From Deltaproteobacteria bacterium (lineage in GTDB: Bacteria; Desulfobacterota; Binatia; Binatales; Binataceae), in assembly GCA_021799555.1 (NCBI GenBank), contig JAJZAG010000054.1:1-14899 (forward strand): a stretch of 14,899 nucleotides of DNA, written 5' to 3'. Positions 1 to 7,327 of this stretch are shown here, one piece after another. The translations under genes and the position numbers were made by a program. The notes below the pieces were generated by a model. It saw only the letters and a list, made by a program, of their open reading frames with translations. It searched no databases and was not told where the DNA came from. How positions within the stretch are numbered: the first letter of the stretch is position 1; every line of letters begins with the position of its first letter.

Positions 1-2
1 TA

Positions 3-8
3 ACCTCC
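3..8 (-). promoter_or_regulatory. Shine-Dalgarno of a gene starting left of the window
   Basis: Read on the minus strand, the first bases contain AGGAGG immediately before the window edge. This is a strong ribosome binding site placed about 55 bases downstream of the glutathione S-transferase stop. It suggests that a further minus-strand gene begins just outside the window and is probably cotranscribed with the transferase. No part of that gene is visible. Confidence 0.45.
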
Positions 9-63
9 TATCCGACTTTCATCTTGCGGCTTGCGCTCGCGAAGCGGAACTTGACGGGCTCGC

Positions 64-711
64 TCAGAAGGATATTCGTCCACGCAGATCATCGAATGGG
101 ATCATAACATTCTCGCGATAGGACCGGCGCTCGGTCAGGCGGCGGTACCACGCCTCGACGTGGGGAATACGCGGACGTTCGATCTCGAGGCGAAGATAGC
201 GATAAAGCGAAGCTCCAGCCGGGATGTCTCCGAGCGTGAAGCGGTCGCCCGCAAGATATTCCCGATGCGCCAAATGCCGATCCAGCAGCGAATAGTCGCG
301 CGCGCATCGCGATACCGCGTCGCGGATCGCGCTCCAATTTCGCTCCGAATCCGGAGTCCGGTAAAAGCCCCAGAAGAGATCCATGAAATCCGGTTGGAGC
401 GTTGCGAGCGCCCAATCCATCCAGCGATCGGCGAGCGATCGCTCGCCCGGATCGGCGGGCCAGAACCTGCCCGAACCGTAACGCGCACCCAAGTATCGAC
501 AAATCGCGTGCGACTCCCAAACAGTCGTCCCGTCGTCATCGGCAATCACAGGAACGCGGCCGTGAGGGTTCATTGCCAGGAAGCTCGGGTTATCTAATCC
601 GCCAAAGGCGCCGCCGGCGTTGACGTGCTCATGCGCAAGACCGAGCTCGCCAAGCAGCCACATCACCTTCTGAACGTTGAAAGAATTTCTGCGGCCCCAG
701 ATTTTGAGCAT
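64..711 (-). CDS. Glutathione S-transferase family protein
   Basis: A 215-residue cytosolic protein with the two-domain GST layout and usual GST length. Residues 1-80 form the thioredoxin-like domain: a beta strand, an N-terminal SFNVQK segment that can supply the active-site serine, the cis-proline VPV motif near residue 54, and the Glu-Ser pair of the glutathione site in WESHAICRYLG (E66, S67). The C-terminal helical domain carries the N-capping motif FTLGDIPAG near residue 160. Members conjugate or remove glutathione from electrophilic substrates; the substrate cannot be read from sequence. The ATG at 711 has GAGG about 7 bases upstream and a good promoter further up (745-773). The family call is secure, the subclass is not. 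Confidence 0.9.
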   Translation of the reverse strand: MLKIWGRRNSFNVQKVMWLLGELGLAHEHVNAGGAFGGLDNPSFLAMNPHGRVPVIADDDGTTVWESHAICRYLGARYGSGRFWPADPGERSLADRWMDWALATLQPDFMDLFWGFYRTPDSERNWSAIRDAVSRCARDYSLLDRHLAHREYLAGDRFTLGDIPAGASLYRYLRLEIERPRIPHVEAWYRRLTERRSYRENVMIPFDDLRGRISF

Positions 712-744
712 CGCGGCGCCTCGGTGCCGAGGTTCGATCGCCTG

Positions 745-773
745 TTTATAGGTTCAAAAACGTCAAATCTCAA
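745..773 (-). promoter_or_regulatory. Sigma70-type promoter of the GST gene
   Basis: On the minus strand, TTGAGA (768-773) and TATAAA (745-750) are separated by exactly 17 bases, each five of six matches to consensus. Transcription would start near 738, giving a leader of about 27 bases before the ATG at 711. This is the best-looking promoter in the left part of the window. Confidence 0.6.
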
Positions 774-1231
774 TTCGCGGCGGATTCTCAAATCCCGCCC
801 GGAAGGCTCTTGCGGGAGTTCCTTGGCGGAAGAGGCTCAATCCCCCGGCACGAGCTCTATCGGAATACCGTCCACCGGCTGGTTGAGGCAGTGCAAGGCA
901 ACGTTCGTTGCAAACCCCTGCGGAGACTCCGCTCCGTCGCGCTTGGCCCCAGCTCAAAAAAATGGAGATTCGGCTATGCAGCGCGACCAATACCGTAGAG
1001 AGGCGAGCCGCGCACAGTGCATGGAAAGGTGTCGATGTCCGAGCCTGCCGGCCCGCCAGCGCGAGGAACCCGTCGAGGACTCTCGGCGCATGACTTACGC
1101 CGAGAGCCGCCAGGCGCTCGAACCGGCGCGGGTTCGTTCGGCGGCCGATATAATCAACCGGCGACTGTTTCAAGCCGCCAGGCGAAACAAATAATTCGCT
1201 TTTTCCGAGAGGGCCGCGTCGAGCGCTCCGC
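774..1231. other. Intergenic region without a convincing gene
   Basis: Long frames cross this stretch on both strands but have low-complexity, Arg/Ser/Ala-rich translations typical of shadow frames. The one protein-like piece is 38 open codons on the minus strand (953 down to the TGA at 837-839), ending in LNQPVDGIPIELVPGD. It has no start codon context and is bounded upstream by a stop next to a run of seven T. It may be the tail of a decayed gene, but I do not recognise the family. No clear terminator for the oxidase operon is seen here. Confidence 0.4.
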
Positions 1232-2896
1232 TCAAAACCTCTTGAACGGCACGCCGACCGAAGCCAACGGGATATGTGTCGCAACGAACGGGCCGTACAT
1301 TACAACGATCAACACGAATGCAATCGCTATCCAGTAGCGCAGATGGTCGAAGCTCACCTCCCATCCGACCGTTGCCGGCGCGTGAATGGTTTCAGTGAAA
1401 GGAATCTCAGCCGGCTCTTCGCGTTCACCGATTACTACCGTGAGACCGATGTCCAGAAAAAATAACAGCGCGCCGATCACCATAAGCGAGCCGCCAACCG
1501 CAGTGATGATTCCGGCAAGATGCCAGGAGGGCTCGGAATACGGTGCAAGCGCGATCGCGGTACGCCGCGGCATACCGGCGAGTCCGCCTGAGATCATGCC
1601 GCGCGCGAAAATCAGCACCCCGGCCGCATAGATCCACGCCTGCGCCTGAGCCAGGCCGCGTGACCACAGTTTCCGATGCTCCAGATACGGCACCAGCCAG
1701 TAGGCAATTCCCATTACCGACAGCGCCACCGCAGTCCCGACCGTCAGATGGAAGTGGCCGGGGACGAAGGTGGTGTTGTGAATTTCGATATTCATACTGT
1801 AGCTTGCGTTCATCAGTCCGGTAATGCCGCCGAGCAGAAAAACCAGCATCGCAAGAACCTGCGCCGCCACTGAGGGATCGCTCCATGGCAGCGCGAAGAA
1901 CCATCCGACGAGGCCCGTGCCGCCTCGCTTGCGCCCGCCGATTTCGAGCGCATACATCACGGAAAACGCCGTGAGCAGGCTGGGCAGGAACACTGTGAAC
2001 GTGAGAATCGCGGTGGCAAACTTGAGCTTGCTCGAGATTCCGGGATCCATGTACTGGTGATGCATTCCGATCGGAATGATACAAAGAAACATCAGGAACA
2101 CGGCCCGCACCGCCGAGTCGCTGAACAGCTTGCCTCCGACCTGCTTAGGGATCATCGCGTACCACGAAATGTAGACCGGCAGAAGCCAGAAATACACAAT
2201 AGGATGGCCGGTGAACCAGAACAGCGTGCGGTCCATCAAGGGGTCCGTGGTGGCGACCAATCCCAGAGACCACGGCAAGACAAATACCACCGTCTCGACC
2301 GCGATGCCGAGCGATGAGATGTCCCAGAATACGTAGGTCACGACCGATATAAACGCCAGGAGCGGAATCCGTTCGCCGCGATGCTCCCTTCGCCAGGAGC
2401 GCAGTGTGACAAACAGATTAAGCGATGTGATCCAGGTGCTGACCACGATCAGCACCAGGCCGAGGTAGAAGGTCCAGTGTGCCTGCAGCGGAGCGTAGAA
2501 GGTATAGAGCACGCTGGCCCTGCCCGAGAACATCGCGAATGCCGCCAGCAGCGAGCCGAGTGCGAGAGATCCGAACGCGGCAATTAGCAGGCCGGAGTGG
2601 ACTTTGCGGTTCAAGCCGCGCGCCATGGTCAGGGTGACAAAGCCGTTGGCAAACGCGAAGGTAAAGATTATTGCATTGAATACCCCGTGAACGGTCAGAC
2701 CCTGATAGTAGCTATTCATGCCCGGGTAGTATTGGAATATATTGATATGCGCATAGCTAAGCGCCTGGGCAAGGCCGTTGATCACGCCTACGGCGAGCGC
2801 CGCAAACCCAAGATATATCGTCAGCGCGATCAGGCGCCGTTGACCGTCCGGCAGCTCCAGCCTTTGCTCCGGTTGGTAGACAATCGCGGTGCTCAT
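1232..2896 (-). CDS. cbaA: ba3-type cytochrome c oxidase subunit I
   Basis: A 554-residue polytopic membrane protein of the B-family heme-copper oxidases, the catalytic subunit that reduces O2 to water and pumps protons. All metal ligands are visible and lie 2-3 residues from their positions in the Thermus ba3 enzyme: low-spin heme H70 and H383, high-spin heme H381 (in VPGHFHLTVG), and CuB H231, H279 and H280 with the cross-linked tyrosine Y235 (GHPIVYFW). The start is set at 2896, not the longer frame at 2941, because this ATG overlaps the subunit II stop (ATGA) and GGAGGT lies just before it. It is the last gene of a five-gene operon, in the Thermus order IIa-II-I. NO reductase is excluded by the CuB tyrosine and the partner CuA subunit. 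Confidence 0.95.
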   Translation of the reverse strand: MSTAIVYQPEQRLELPDGQRRLIALTIYLGFAALAVGVINGLAQALSYAHINIFQYYPGMNSYYQGLTVHGVFNAIIFTFAFANGFVTLTMARGLNRKVHSGLLIAAFGSLALGSLLAAFAMFSGRASVLYTFYAPLQAHWTFYLGLVLIVVSTWITSLNLFVTLRSWRREHRGERIPLLAFISVVTYVFWDISSLGIAVETVVFVLPWSLGLVATTDPLMDRTLFWFTGHPIVYFWLLPVYISWYAMIPKQVGGKLFSDSAVRAVFLMFLCIIPIGMHHQYMDPGISSKLKFATAILTFTVFLPSLLTAFSVMYALEIGGRKRGGTGLVGWFFALPWSDPSVAAQVLAMLVFLLGGITGLMNASYSMNIEIHNTTFVPGHFHLTVGTAVALSVMGIAYWLVPYLEHRKLWSRGLAQAQAWIYAAGVLIFARGMISGGLAGMPRRTAIALAPYSEPSWHLAGIITAVGGSLMVIGALLFFLDIGLTVVIGEREEPAEIPFTETIHAPATVGWEVSFDHLRYWIAIAFVLIVVMYGPFVATHIPLASVGVPFKRF

Positions 2897-3375
2897 TGGA
2901 CCTCCACCTTGGCGAACATCGTGTGATGACCCCGCCCGCAATACTCATGGCAAAGAAGCAGATAAGTGCCGGCGTGTTCGAACCGGTAATGGGTGATCGA
3001 CACCTGCCCGGGTATCAGCATCATGTTGATGAGCGTCCCCGGGATCAAGAAACCGTGCGTAACATCGACCGACGTCGCCTTGAATTCGACGTTGGCGCCC
3101 GCCGGCAGCTTGATCTCGCTCGGATAGAACGTCCATGCCTGTGCGATGATGTCCACTTCGTAATCGTGGGGGCCGATCTGTTTCACGCCAGGGTTGTTAA
3201 ACGGCGCTGTGGTGAGCACGGCCATGGCAAGATTCCCGCCGGGCTTTACGGAAATAACCTCCTGGCTTGACTGCACGTGGACATGCATCGCGGCTGAAGC
3301 GTAGAAAAGAGCGCACAGAAACAGGGCCAGCATCACCACCGAAATGCCGAAGAAGATTTTCTCGAAGCGGTCCAT
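2893..3375 (-). CDS. cbaB: ba3-type cytochrome c oxidase subunit II (CuA)
   Basis: A 160-residue protein with one N-terminal membrane helix (about residues 8-30) and a periplasmic cupredoxin domain carrying the binuclear CuA centre, the entry point for electrons. The ligands are H107 (DVTHGFL), then C142, C146, H150 and M153 in CHEYCGRGHHTM, with E144 giving the backbone ligand. Spacing matches the short subunit II of B-family oxidases; A-family subunits have two helices and are longer. No CXXCH heme motif is fused, so electrons come from a separate carrier, plausibly the cupredoxin encoded upstream. It overlaps subunit I by four bases and starts three bases after the subunit IIa stop, so translation is likely coupled. 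Confidence 0.94.
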   Translation of the reverse strand: MDRFEKIFFGISVVMLALFLCALFYASAAMHVHVQSSQEVISVKPGGNLAMAVLTTAPFNNPGVKQIGPHDYEVDIIAQAWTFYPSEIKLPAGANVEFKATSVDVTHGFLIPGTLINMMLIPGQVSITHYRFEHAGTYLLLCHEYCGRGHHTMFAKVEVQ

Positions 3376-3378
3376 GTC

Positions 3379-3573
3379 CTACCTCGTAAGCAGTTCTACA
3401 TACATATAGCCCCACATCCCGCCGAGAATCGCCAAGTAGGCGATGAGCACGAACAGAGTGCCTACCGGTGGCGGAACTTGGTCTTCGATGGATTCACCCT
3501 GCGCGGCATTGCCGGAGTTCAAATGGGCTTCAGGTTTGGATGGCATAGAAACCAACTTCTCCTTTGCGTTCAT
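3379..3573 (-). CDS. cbaD: ba3-type oxidase subunit IIa (single-helix subunit)
   Basis: A 64-residue protein with a polar N-terminal tail of about 38 residues and one C-terminal membrane helix (LFVLIAYLAILGGMWGYMYV). Known B-family oxidases carry a small single-helix subunit IIa encoded immediately before subunit II, whose helix fills the place of the second helix missing from subunit II. Position, size and topology fit that role. The ATG at 3573 is the longest start; an internal ATG ten codons in is also possible. It ends three bases before the subunit II start. The assignment rests mainly on context and topology because the family is short and weakly conserved. Confidence 0.75.
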   Translation of the reverse strand: MNAKEKLVSMPSKPEAHLNSGNAAQGESIEDQVPPPVGTLFVLIAYLAILGGMWGYMYVELLTR

Positions 3574-3625
3574 GCTCTCCGCTGATGTGGAAGACCAGAC
3601 TCTCGCATGTATCCATTGGCGTCAC

Positions 3626-3874
3626 TTACTGTTTCCGACGGTCACTTTTGAGAAATCGGCCCCAGAGGACGAGCAGCACCAGGAACACGGCGCCGACCGC
3701 CAATCCGATCAGGGTCGATGCCAGTGTGAATCTGCCGGCAAGCAGATTATCTAATTCCCCCCACACGAGGAGCACGGCACCGCTCGCGGCCGCTATGAAC
3801 AGGAAGGCCACCGCTACGAGCCTGCCTGTGGGTACGTCGGTCAGACCGGTTGATTCGGGATTGGTTTGGTCCAA
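3626..3874 (-). CDS. Small two-helix membrane protein of the ba3 oxidase operon
   Basis: An 82-residue protein with two predicted membrane helices, about residues 18-40 (LVAVAFLFIAAASGAVLLVWGE begins the region) and 50-72, a short acidic N-terminus and a basic C-terminus (RFLKSDRRKQ). I recognise no family motif and no metal-ligand pattern. It lies between the cupredoxin and subunit IIa genes in the same direction, with a 52-base gap to the latter, so it is probably an accessory or assembly factor of the oxidase or an extra small subunit. That role is inferred from position only. The helices and clean codon frame support a real gene. Confidence 0.7.
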   Translation of the reverse strand: MDQTNPESTGLTDVPTGRLVAVAFLFIAAASGAVLLVWGELDNLLAGRFTLASTLIGLAVGAVFLVLLVLWGRFLKSDRRKQ

Positions 3875-3950
3875 TTTGCCCTCTTTACCTACATTGAAAC
3901 TGCAACGCGCCGCCTGATCGGGATTGCGCGGTGGCAGCGCGCCTGCGTGA

Positions 3951-4457
3951 TCACTTGGTTACGTCCACTTCACCGATCATTCCATCGCTTTCGTGCGGCA
4001 TGCAGATGTATTTGTAAGTGCCGGGTACGGTGAGCGTCTGCGAATAAGTCGCGCCGGGGGCTATCGGTCCTGAGTCGAATTCCTTTGCGCCTTGCGGCAG
4101 ACTCACGTGTGAGGCTACTTTCGCCTTGGCCGCGTCCGCAGTCACCGTATGAAGGGTAGCGCCGGTGTTCTTCCACACAACCGTCGTGCCGACCGGAACC
4201 CGTAGTTTTTCGGGAACAAATTTCGCCGGTTCGTCGGTCATGGTCACGATTGCCGCTTCGGTGGCCGATGCGAGCGATCCGTGCCGAAGCTCCGCCGCTA
4301 CAAACACGGCGGCCGTGCTTGCTAGAGCAGACAGCAAAGTCAAACTGAGCAGAGAATTTCTAACGCGAGCCGATCGAGACCTGCCACGAAAGCTGACCCG
4401 GGGTGCTGGCGAATGGTTCCAGTACATCGCCAAAAGAGCACGCAAACGCTGTGCCAT
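3951..4457 (-). CDS. Membrane-anchored or exported cupredoxin (plastocyanin/azurin-like)
   Basis: The last 100 residues form a type 1 copper domain: strand-rich sequence, a first histidine ligand in TLHTVT, and the C-terminal loop YICMPHESDGM giving Cys, His (C-x2-H) and Met (H-x4-M) ligands. The N-terminus has a basic segment (RGRSRSARVR) followed by a hydrophobic stretch (LLSLTLLSALASTAAVFVAAE) that is a signal peptide or anchor, placing the domain outside the membrane. As first gene of the ba3 operon it is a likely electron donor to the CuA subunit in place of cytochrome c (inference). The frame is open to a TTG at 4514; I chose the ATG at 4457, and an ATG at 4427 is also possible, since no start has a strong ribosome binding site. 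Confidence 0.88.
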   Translation of the reverse strand: MAQRLRALLAMYWNHSPAPRVSFRGRSRSARVRNSLLSLTLLSALASTAAVFVAAELRHGSLASATEAAIVTMTDEPAKFVPEKLRVPVGTTVVWKNTGATLHTVTADAAKAKVASHVSLPQGAKEFDSGPIAPGATYSQTLTVPGTYKYICMPHESDGMIGEVDVTK

Positions 4458-4529
4458 TATTAGCGGCGCCTCGGGGCCGGCACCAACGCTATCCGGAATT
4501 TCCGTTTTGACCAAATCCCGTCAGCTCGG

Positions 4530-4559
4530 GTTATAAGGCAAACGTGAGCTGCCACGCAA
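4530..4559 (-). promoter_or_regulatory. Possible promoter of the cupredoxin-ba3 oxidase operon
   Basis: On the minus strand TATAAC (4530-4535, five of six matches) lies 18 bases downstream of TTGCGT (4554-4559, only the TTG conserved). Transcription would begin near 4523, leaving a leader of about 65 bases to the ATG at 4457. The -35 is weak, so the operon may depend on an activator or another sigma factor. Confidence 0.35.
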
Positions 4560-4604
4560 GTTCCGAGTGCACGTGAGTCGCCGCACGCGCTCGGTCCGGC
4601 CGGC

Positions 4605-4739
4605 TCAGGCCGCTTGTCTGCTCCTGGCGCCGTGCACAACTCCAGCGGAAGTGCATTCGCCACCCAGAATGTAGAGTTTCCCGCTGACAGCTTGTGCGAT
4701 GTCCAAGAGCACTACGTATTCGAATTTTTTGATTTCGGG
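4605..4739 (-). pseudogene. Possible fragment of a small unknown protein gene
   Basis: A minus-strand frame here contains EIKKFEYVVLLDIAQAVSGK followed by LYILGGECT and then about 15 unrelated residues to a stop. The beta-strand pattern with GKLYILGG looks like the N-terminus of a small conserved protein (I am reminded of the DUF6941 group). It has no ATG at its front and its body is missing. It may be a gene truncated by the neighbouring insertion element. The assignment is tentative. Confidence 0.25.
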
Positions 4740-4809
4740 CGACCAGGGAATGCAGAGACACGCCCGTTGGAGAGGAAATTTGGGCATATGGGTGCTAAGA
4801 CGAAGCGGA

Positions 4810-4852
4810 CCTCCTGTTCCCGTTGGGAAGCGTTGCCACAGGAACCAGGAGG
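4810..4852. repeat. Imperfect inverted repeat (hairpin) beside the IS3 remnant
   Basis: CCTCCTGTTCC (4810-4820) pairs with GGAACCAGGAGG (4841-4852) with one bulged base, around a 20-base loop. There is no T-tract, so it is not a typical terminator. It lies at the end of the tandem repeats and may belong to the terminal region of the decayed insertion element. Confidence 0.5.
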
Positions 4853-4953
4853 TGAGGGTCCCCCGATTCCTACTCCAGACTGGGAGTGAGCAAACCGGGT
4901 TCATGAGGGTACCCCAATTCTTCATCCAGTCGGAGAGTGAAAAATCCGGGTTC
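4852..4953. repeat. Two 51-bp tandem repeats
   Basis: Unit 4852-4902 and unit 4903-4953 align without gaps and match at about 39 of 51 positions. Shared blocks are TGAGGGT, CCCC, ATTC, TCCAG, GAGTGA and CCGGGTTC. The second unit runs into the stop codon of the IS3 transposase remnant, so the repeats are probably part of the 3' non-coding end of that element. Because 51 is a multiple of three, they also produce a repeated 17-residue peptide in one minus-strand frame, which I regard as incidental. Confidence 0.75.
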
Positions 4954-5050
4954 ATGGGCCGGCGTTCCGTGCGGCCTGTTGAGCAAATTCCCTGGGTGGA
5001 ACGTAGTCCAGAGCGGTGTGAGGACGACTCTCGTTATAGTGCTCTCGCTA
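4952..5050 (-). pseudogene. IS3-family transposase (OrfB) C-terminal remnant
   Basis: The minus strand encodes REHYNESRPHTALDYVPP followed by REFAQQAARNAGP and a stop (4952-4954). This is the characteristic C-terminal block of IS3-group integrase-type transposases (HYNxxRPHxxLGYxPPxEFA). About 32 codons survive. Just upstream an in-frame TAG (5048-5050) sits where most family members have tryptophan (WREHYNE), and homology ends beyond it. The DDE catalytic residues and OrfA are absent, so the element is dead. Confidence 0.8.
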
Positions 5051-5471
5051 AGCCGAGGGCCGGGATCGTGCTGGCTGGATTGGTCGGACTTAACTCGGGC
5101 GGGGGAATGTGTATAATGGTTACTGGTGGCGGCGTGGATGCGCCGCTGGGTAAGGGCGCCCGCGAGGATTTGAGCGTAGGAGGCCGACGTGGCGATCGGT
5201 GCGAGGGTGGCGGCGAATGGGGCCCGGAAACCCGCAGTGGCGCTACGGTTCTTGCGGGCGGCCGAAAGGCGAAGCCCGCGACGCCGCGGCGGCGATCAAG
5301 AAGGTCCAAATTTTCGCTTACGGACCCATCCCTGTAATCAAAATTCCGAGCGCTTGTCCGAGGAATTCTCCGCGACGAGGCCTGTGATTTCCTCAAACGA
5401 AGCCATCGCCGGCTCCCCGCGCAATCGGCACGCGACTTGTGCTACAGATGCTCTCTTGAAGGAGCATCGCG
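5051..5471. other. Gene-poor stretch before the PhyH-family gene
   Basis: No recognisable protein is encoded here. There is a plus-strand promoter-like pair, TTAACT (5090-5095) and a perfect TATAAT (5113-5118) 17 bases later, and a GTG at 5189 preceded by AGGAGG that opens a 96-codon frame running into the next gene start. The translation is rich in Arg and Ser, has no motif I recognise, and is not conserved-looking. It may be a decayed gene or a leader region for the dioxygenase gene. Confidence 0.4.
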
Positions 5472-6395
5472 ATGAGTGACCTAGCTAGCCATCCAGCATC
5501 CCTCAGGCATCTGCCATCCACTGCGTTGGGCGAAGAGATTGCTGCCGAGATGTCCGAATCCGGCGCCGTGATCGTGGACAGCGTCGTCGCGCCCGCGGCG
5601 ATTGACGCGCTCATGGCGGAACTCGAGCCGTGGCTCCGGGCGACTACGACCGGGCCGGACGAGTTCTCGGGCAAACGCACCCGGCGCACCGGCGGGCTTA
5701 TCGCACGCTCGCCGCTTGCGCGCGAGTTCGTGATGAATCCGACCGTGCTCGCGGCGTGCGCGAAGTTCCTCGGGCACGCGACCAGCTATCAGCTCCATCT
5801 GACCCAGGTGATCGCAATCGGCGCGGGCGAGCCGGCGCAGACGATACATCGCGACCAGTGGGCGTTCGATTTCTTCCCATTTCCCAAGGGCTACGACGTG
5901 CAGTGCAACACGATCTGGGCGATGACGGATTTCACCGAAGAGAATGGCGCGACGCGGGTGATTCCGGGAAGCAACCGCTTCGACGATCGCCTGCGCTTCG
6001 AAGAGAAGGACACGATCCCCGCCGAGATGTCGAAGGGATCGATCCTGTTTTACTCGGGCAGCGTCTATCATGGCGGCGGCGCGAACCGATCGGACGCAAC
6101 GCGCTATGGGTTGAATATCACCTACAATGTGTCGTGGCTCAGGCAGGAGGAGAATCAGTACCTCGCGACGCCGATTGAGATCGCGCGCACGCTTCCGGTC
6201 GAGCTGCTGCGCCTGATGGGCTATCGGCTCGGCGCATACGCGCTTGGATACGTTGACGACCTGCGCGACCCGATCGAGATCGTGCGGCCGGACTTGAAGC
6301 GCACCGGATTTTCCGCGAACGCCGGCGCGCCGCCCAAGCCGCGCTCGGATATCGGGCTTACGTCCTCGCGCGCGGAACGCAAGCGCCGCGAATGA
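5472..6395 (+). CDS. Phytanoyl-CoA dioxygenase (PhyH) family protein
   Basis: A 307-residue soluble Fe(II)/2-oxoglutarate-dependent oxygenase. The double-stranded beta-helix core shows the iron triad H126-x-D128 (TIHRDQW) and H200 (SVYHGGG), and R211 (SDATRYG) for the 2-oxoglutarate carboxylate. The segment ENGATRVIPGSNRF between them is typical of the family. Such enzymes hydroxylate a wide range of small molecules, and nothing in the sequence or neighbours fixes the substrate. The ATG is preceded by AAGGAG at good spacing. The C-terminal tail of about 40 residues is basic and probably disordered. The gene stands alone and converges on a dehydrogenase gene across a shared terminator. Confidence 0.9.
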   Translation: MSDLASHPASLRHLPSTALGEEIAAEMSESGAVIVDSVVAPAAIDALMAELEPWLRATTTGPDEFSGKRTRRTGGLIARSPLAREFVMNPTVLAACAKFLGHATSYQLHLTQVIAIGAGEPAQTIHRDQWAFDFFPFPKGYDVQCNTIWAMTDFTEENGATRVIPGSNRFDDRLRFEEKDTIPAEMSKGSILFYSGSVYHGGGANRSDATRYGLNITYNVSWLRQEENQYLATPIEIARTLPVELLRLMGYRLGAYALGYVDDLRDPIEIVRPDLKRTGFSANAGAPPKPRSDIGLTSSRAERKRRE

Positions 6396-6430
6396 TTGCT
6401 TCACGGCGCATCGGTTCGGCGCGAAATGAA

Positions 6431-6458
6431 CAGGGCGCGGGGAAGACCTCGCGCCCTG
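6431..6458. terminator. Bidirectional terminator hairpin between convergent genes
   Basis: CAGGGCGCGGGG and CCTCGCGCCCTG form a 12-bp stem (one G-U pair) with the tetraloop AAGA. It lies 35 bases after the PhyH-family stop and 26 bases after the dehydrogenase stop. Both flanks are moderately T-rich when read outward (CTTGTCT on plus, TTCATTT on minus), which suits termination from both sides. Confidence 0.75.
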
Positions 6459-6484
6459 CTTGTCTGCGCGCGATCCGCCGCGCG

Positions 6485-7327
6485 TTAGATCTGGCTGTAG
6501 CCGCTGCCCTTGCGATCGAAACCGATCCCGTGTCCCTGCTCGATCAGTCCGTACTCCTTCATCAGCTCCTGGCTGTAGGTCACGCGGCCGGTGATCCGGT
6601 TGACCGGTTCGGTCGCGAGAATCAGCGTTGCGCGCGCCATATACTCGACTGGCTCGCCGTCCTTCGGTCCCGTGACGAGATGATGATAGACGGTGCCGGG
6701 CGTCGCCACAACTTCGGACGGCGACAGGCAGGTGACGGAGATGTTGTCGGCGAAGACTTCGGCGGCGAGTCCCTGAGTCATCCGTTCGAGCGCGGCCTTC
6801 TCGGCGCCGTAGCATACGCCGCCGGGCCGAAGGTCTTCGGGCTTGTAGGGTCCGCGGCCGGGTCCGATCGCGGCGCCCGACGAGATGTTGACGATCGCGC
6901 CGGACTTGCGCGGGATCATGTCGCGCAACACCAGGCGCGAGAGCATGAACGGCCCGTGCACGTTGACCTGAAACGAGCGCATCCACCGCTTCGGTTCGAA
7001 ATCCTTGACCGGGATGAAGTAGGTGAGCGCCGCGTTATTGACGAGCACGTCGACGGGTCCGTAGATGCGATGGGTTTCCGCGATAAGCTTCTCGCACTCG
7101 GCCTCGGACGAAACGTCGCAGGTTACGGCGGTCGCTTGTCCGCCGGATTTTCTGATCGCGGCCACCGTGGTTTCAAGCGATCCTTCGAGCGGATGGTCGC
7201 CTTCGTGCAGCGTGCGCGCGCTGCAGATGACGCGTGCGCCTTCGGCGGCGAAGAGGTCGGCGATGGCCTTGCCGATCCCGCGGCTGGCGCCGGTTACGAT
7301 CACGACTTTGCCTTCGAGTTTTCCCAT
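6485..7327 (-). CDS. Short-chain dehydrogenase/reductase (SDR family)
   Basis: A 280-residue NAD(P)-dependent oxidoreductase with a Rossmann fold. Visible motifs are the cofactor loop TGASRGIG (residues 12-19), DV at 71-72, NNAA (97-100), N122, the catalytic serine in NISSG (149-150) and YxxxK as Y173/K177 (CYGAEK). It is somewhat longer than classical 250-residue members, with an insertion before the catalytic Tyr (GPYKPEDLRPGG) and a C-terminal extension. The ATG at 7327 is chosen over an upstream in-frame start because GGGAG precedes it and MGKLEGKVVIVTG is the normal N-terminus. R36 after the second strand suggests NADP(H) but is not decisive. The substrate is unknown and the gene appears to be monocistronic. 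Confidence 0.9.
   Translation of the reverse strand: MGKLEGKVVIVTGASRGIGKAIADLFAAEGARVICSARTLHEGDHPLEGSLETTVAAIRKSGGQATAVTCDVSSEAECEKLIAETHRIYGPVDVLVNNAALTYFIPVKDFEPKRWMRSFQVNVHGPFMLSRLVLRDMIPRKSGAIVNISSGAAIGPGRGPYKPEDLRPGGVCYGAEKAALERMTQGLAAEVFADNISVTCLSPSEVVATPGTVYHHLVTGPKDGEPVEYMARATLILATEPVNRITGRVTYSQELMKEYGLIEQGHGIGFDRKGSGYSQI

Noticed and set aside
625..1194. Plus-strand frame of 189 codons in the gap after the GST gene
   Set aside because: Low-complexity Arg/Ser/Pro composition, no ribosome site, overlaps the GST start and its promoter.
1232..2896. Nitric oxide reductase NorB as identity of the oxidase
   Set aside because: The CuB-site tyrosine in GHPIVYFW and the partner CuA subunit are features of O2-reducing B-family oxidases.
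4852..4953. CRISPR-like repeat pair
   Set aside because: The units are directly adjacent without spacers, only two copies and about three quarters identical, so this is a short tandem duplication.
5034..5396. Minus-strand Pro/Ser-rich frame of 120 codons
   Set aside because: Repetitive composition with no domain, and it runs into the dead IS3 end; most likely non-coding.
5481..6986. Minus-strand open frame of 501 codons across the PhyH-family gene
   Set aside because: It spans the antisense of a well-supported gene and an intergenic terminator, with a highly Arg-rich translation.
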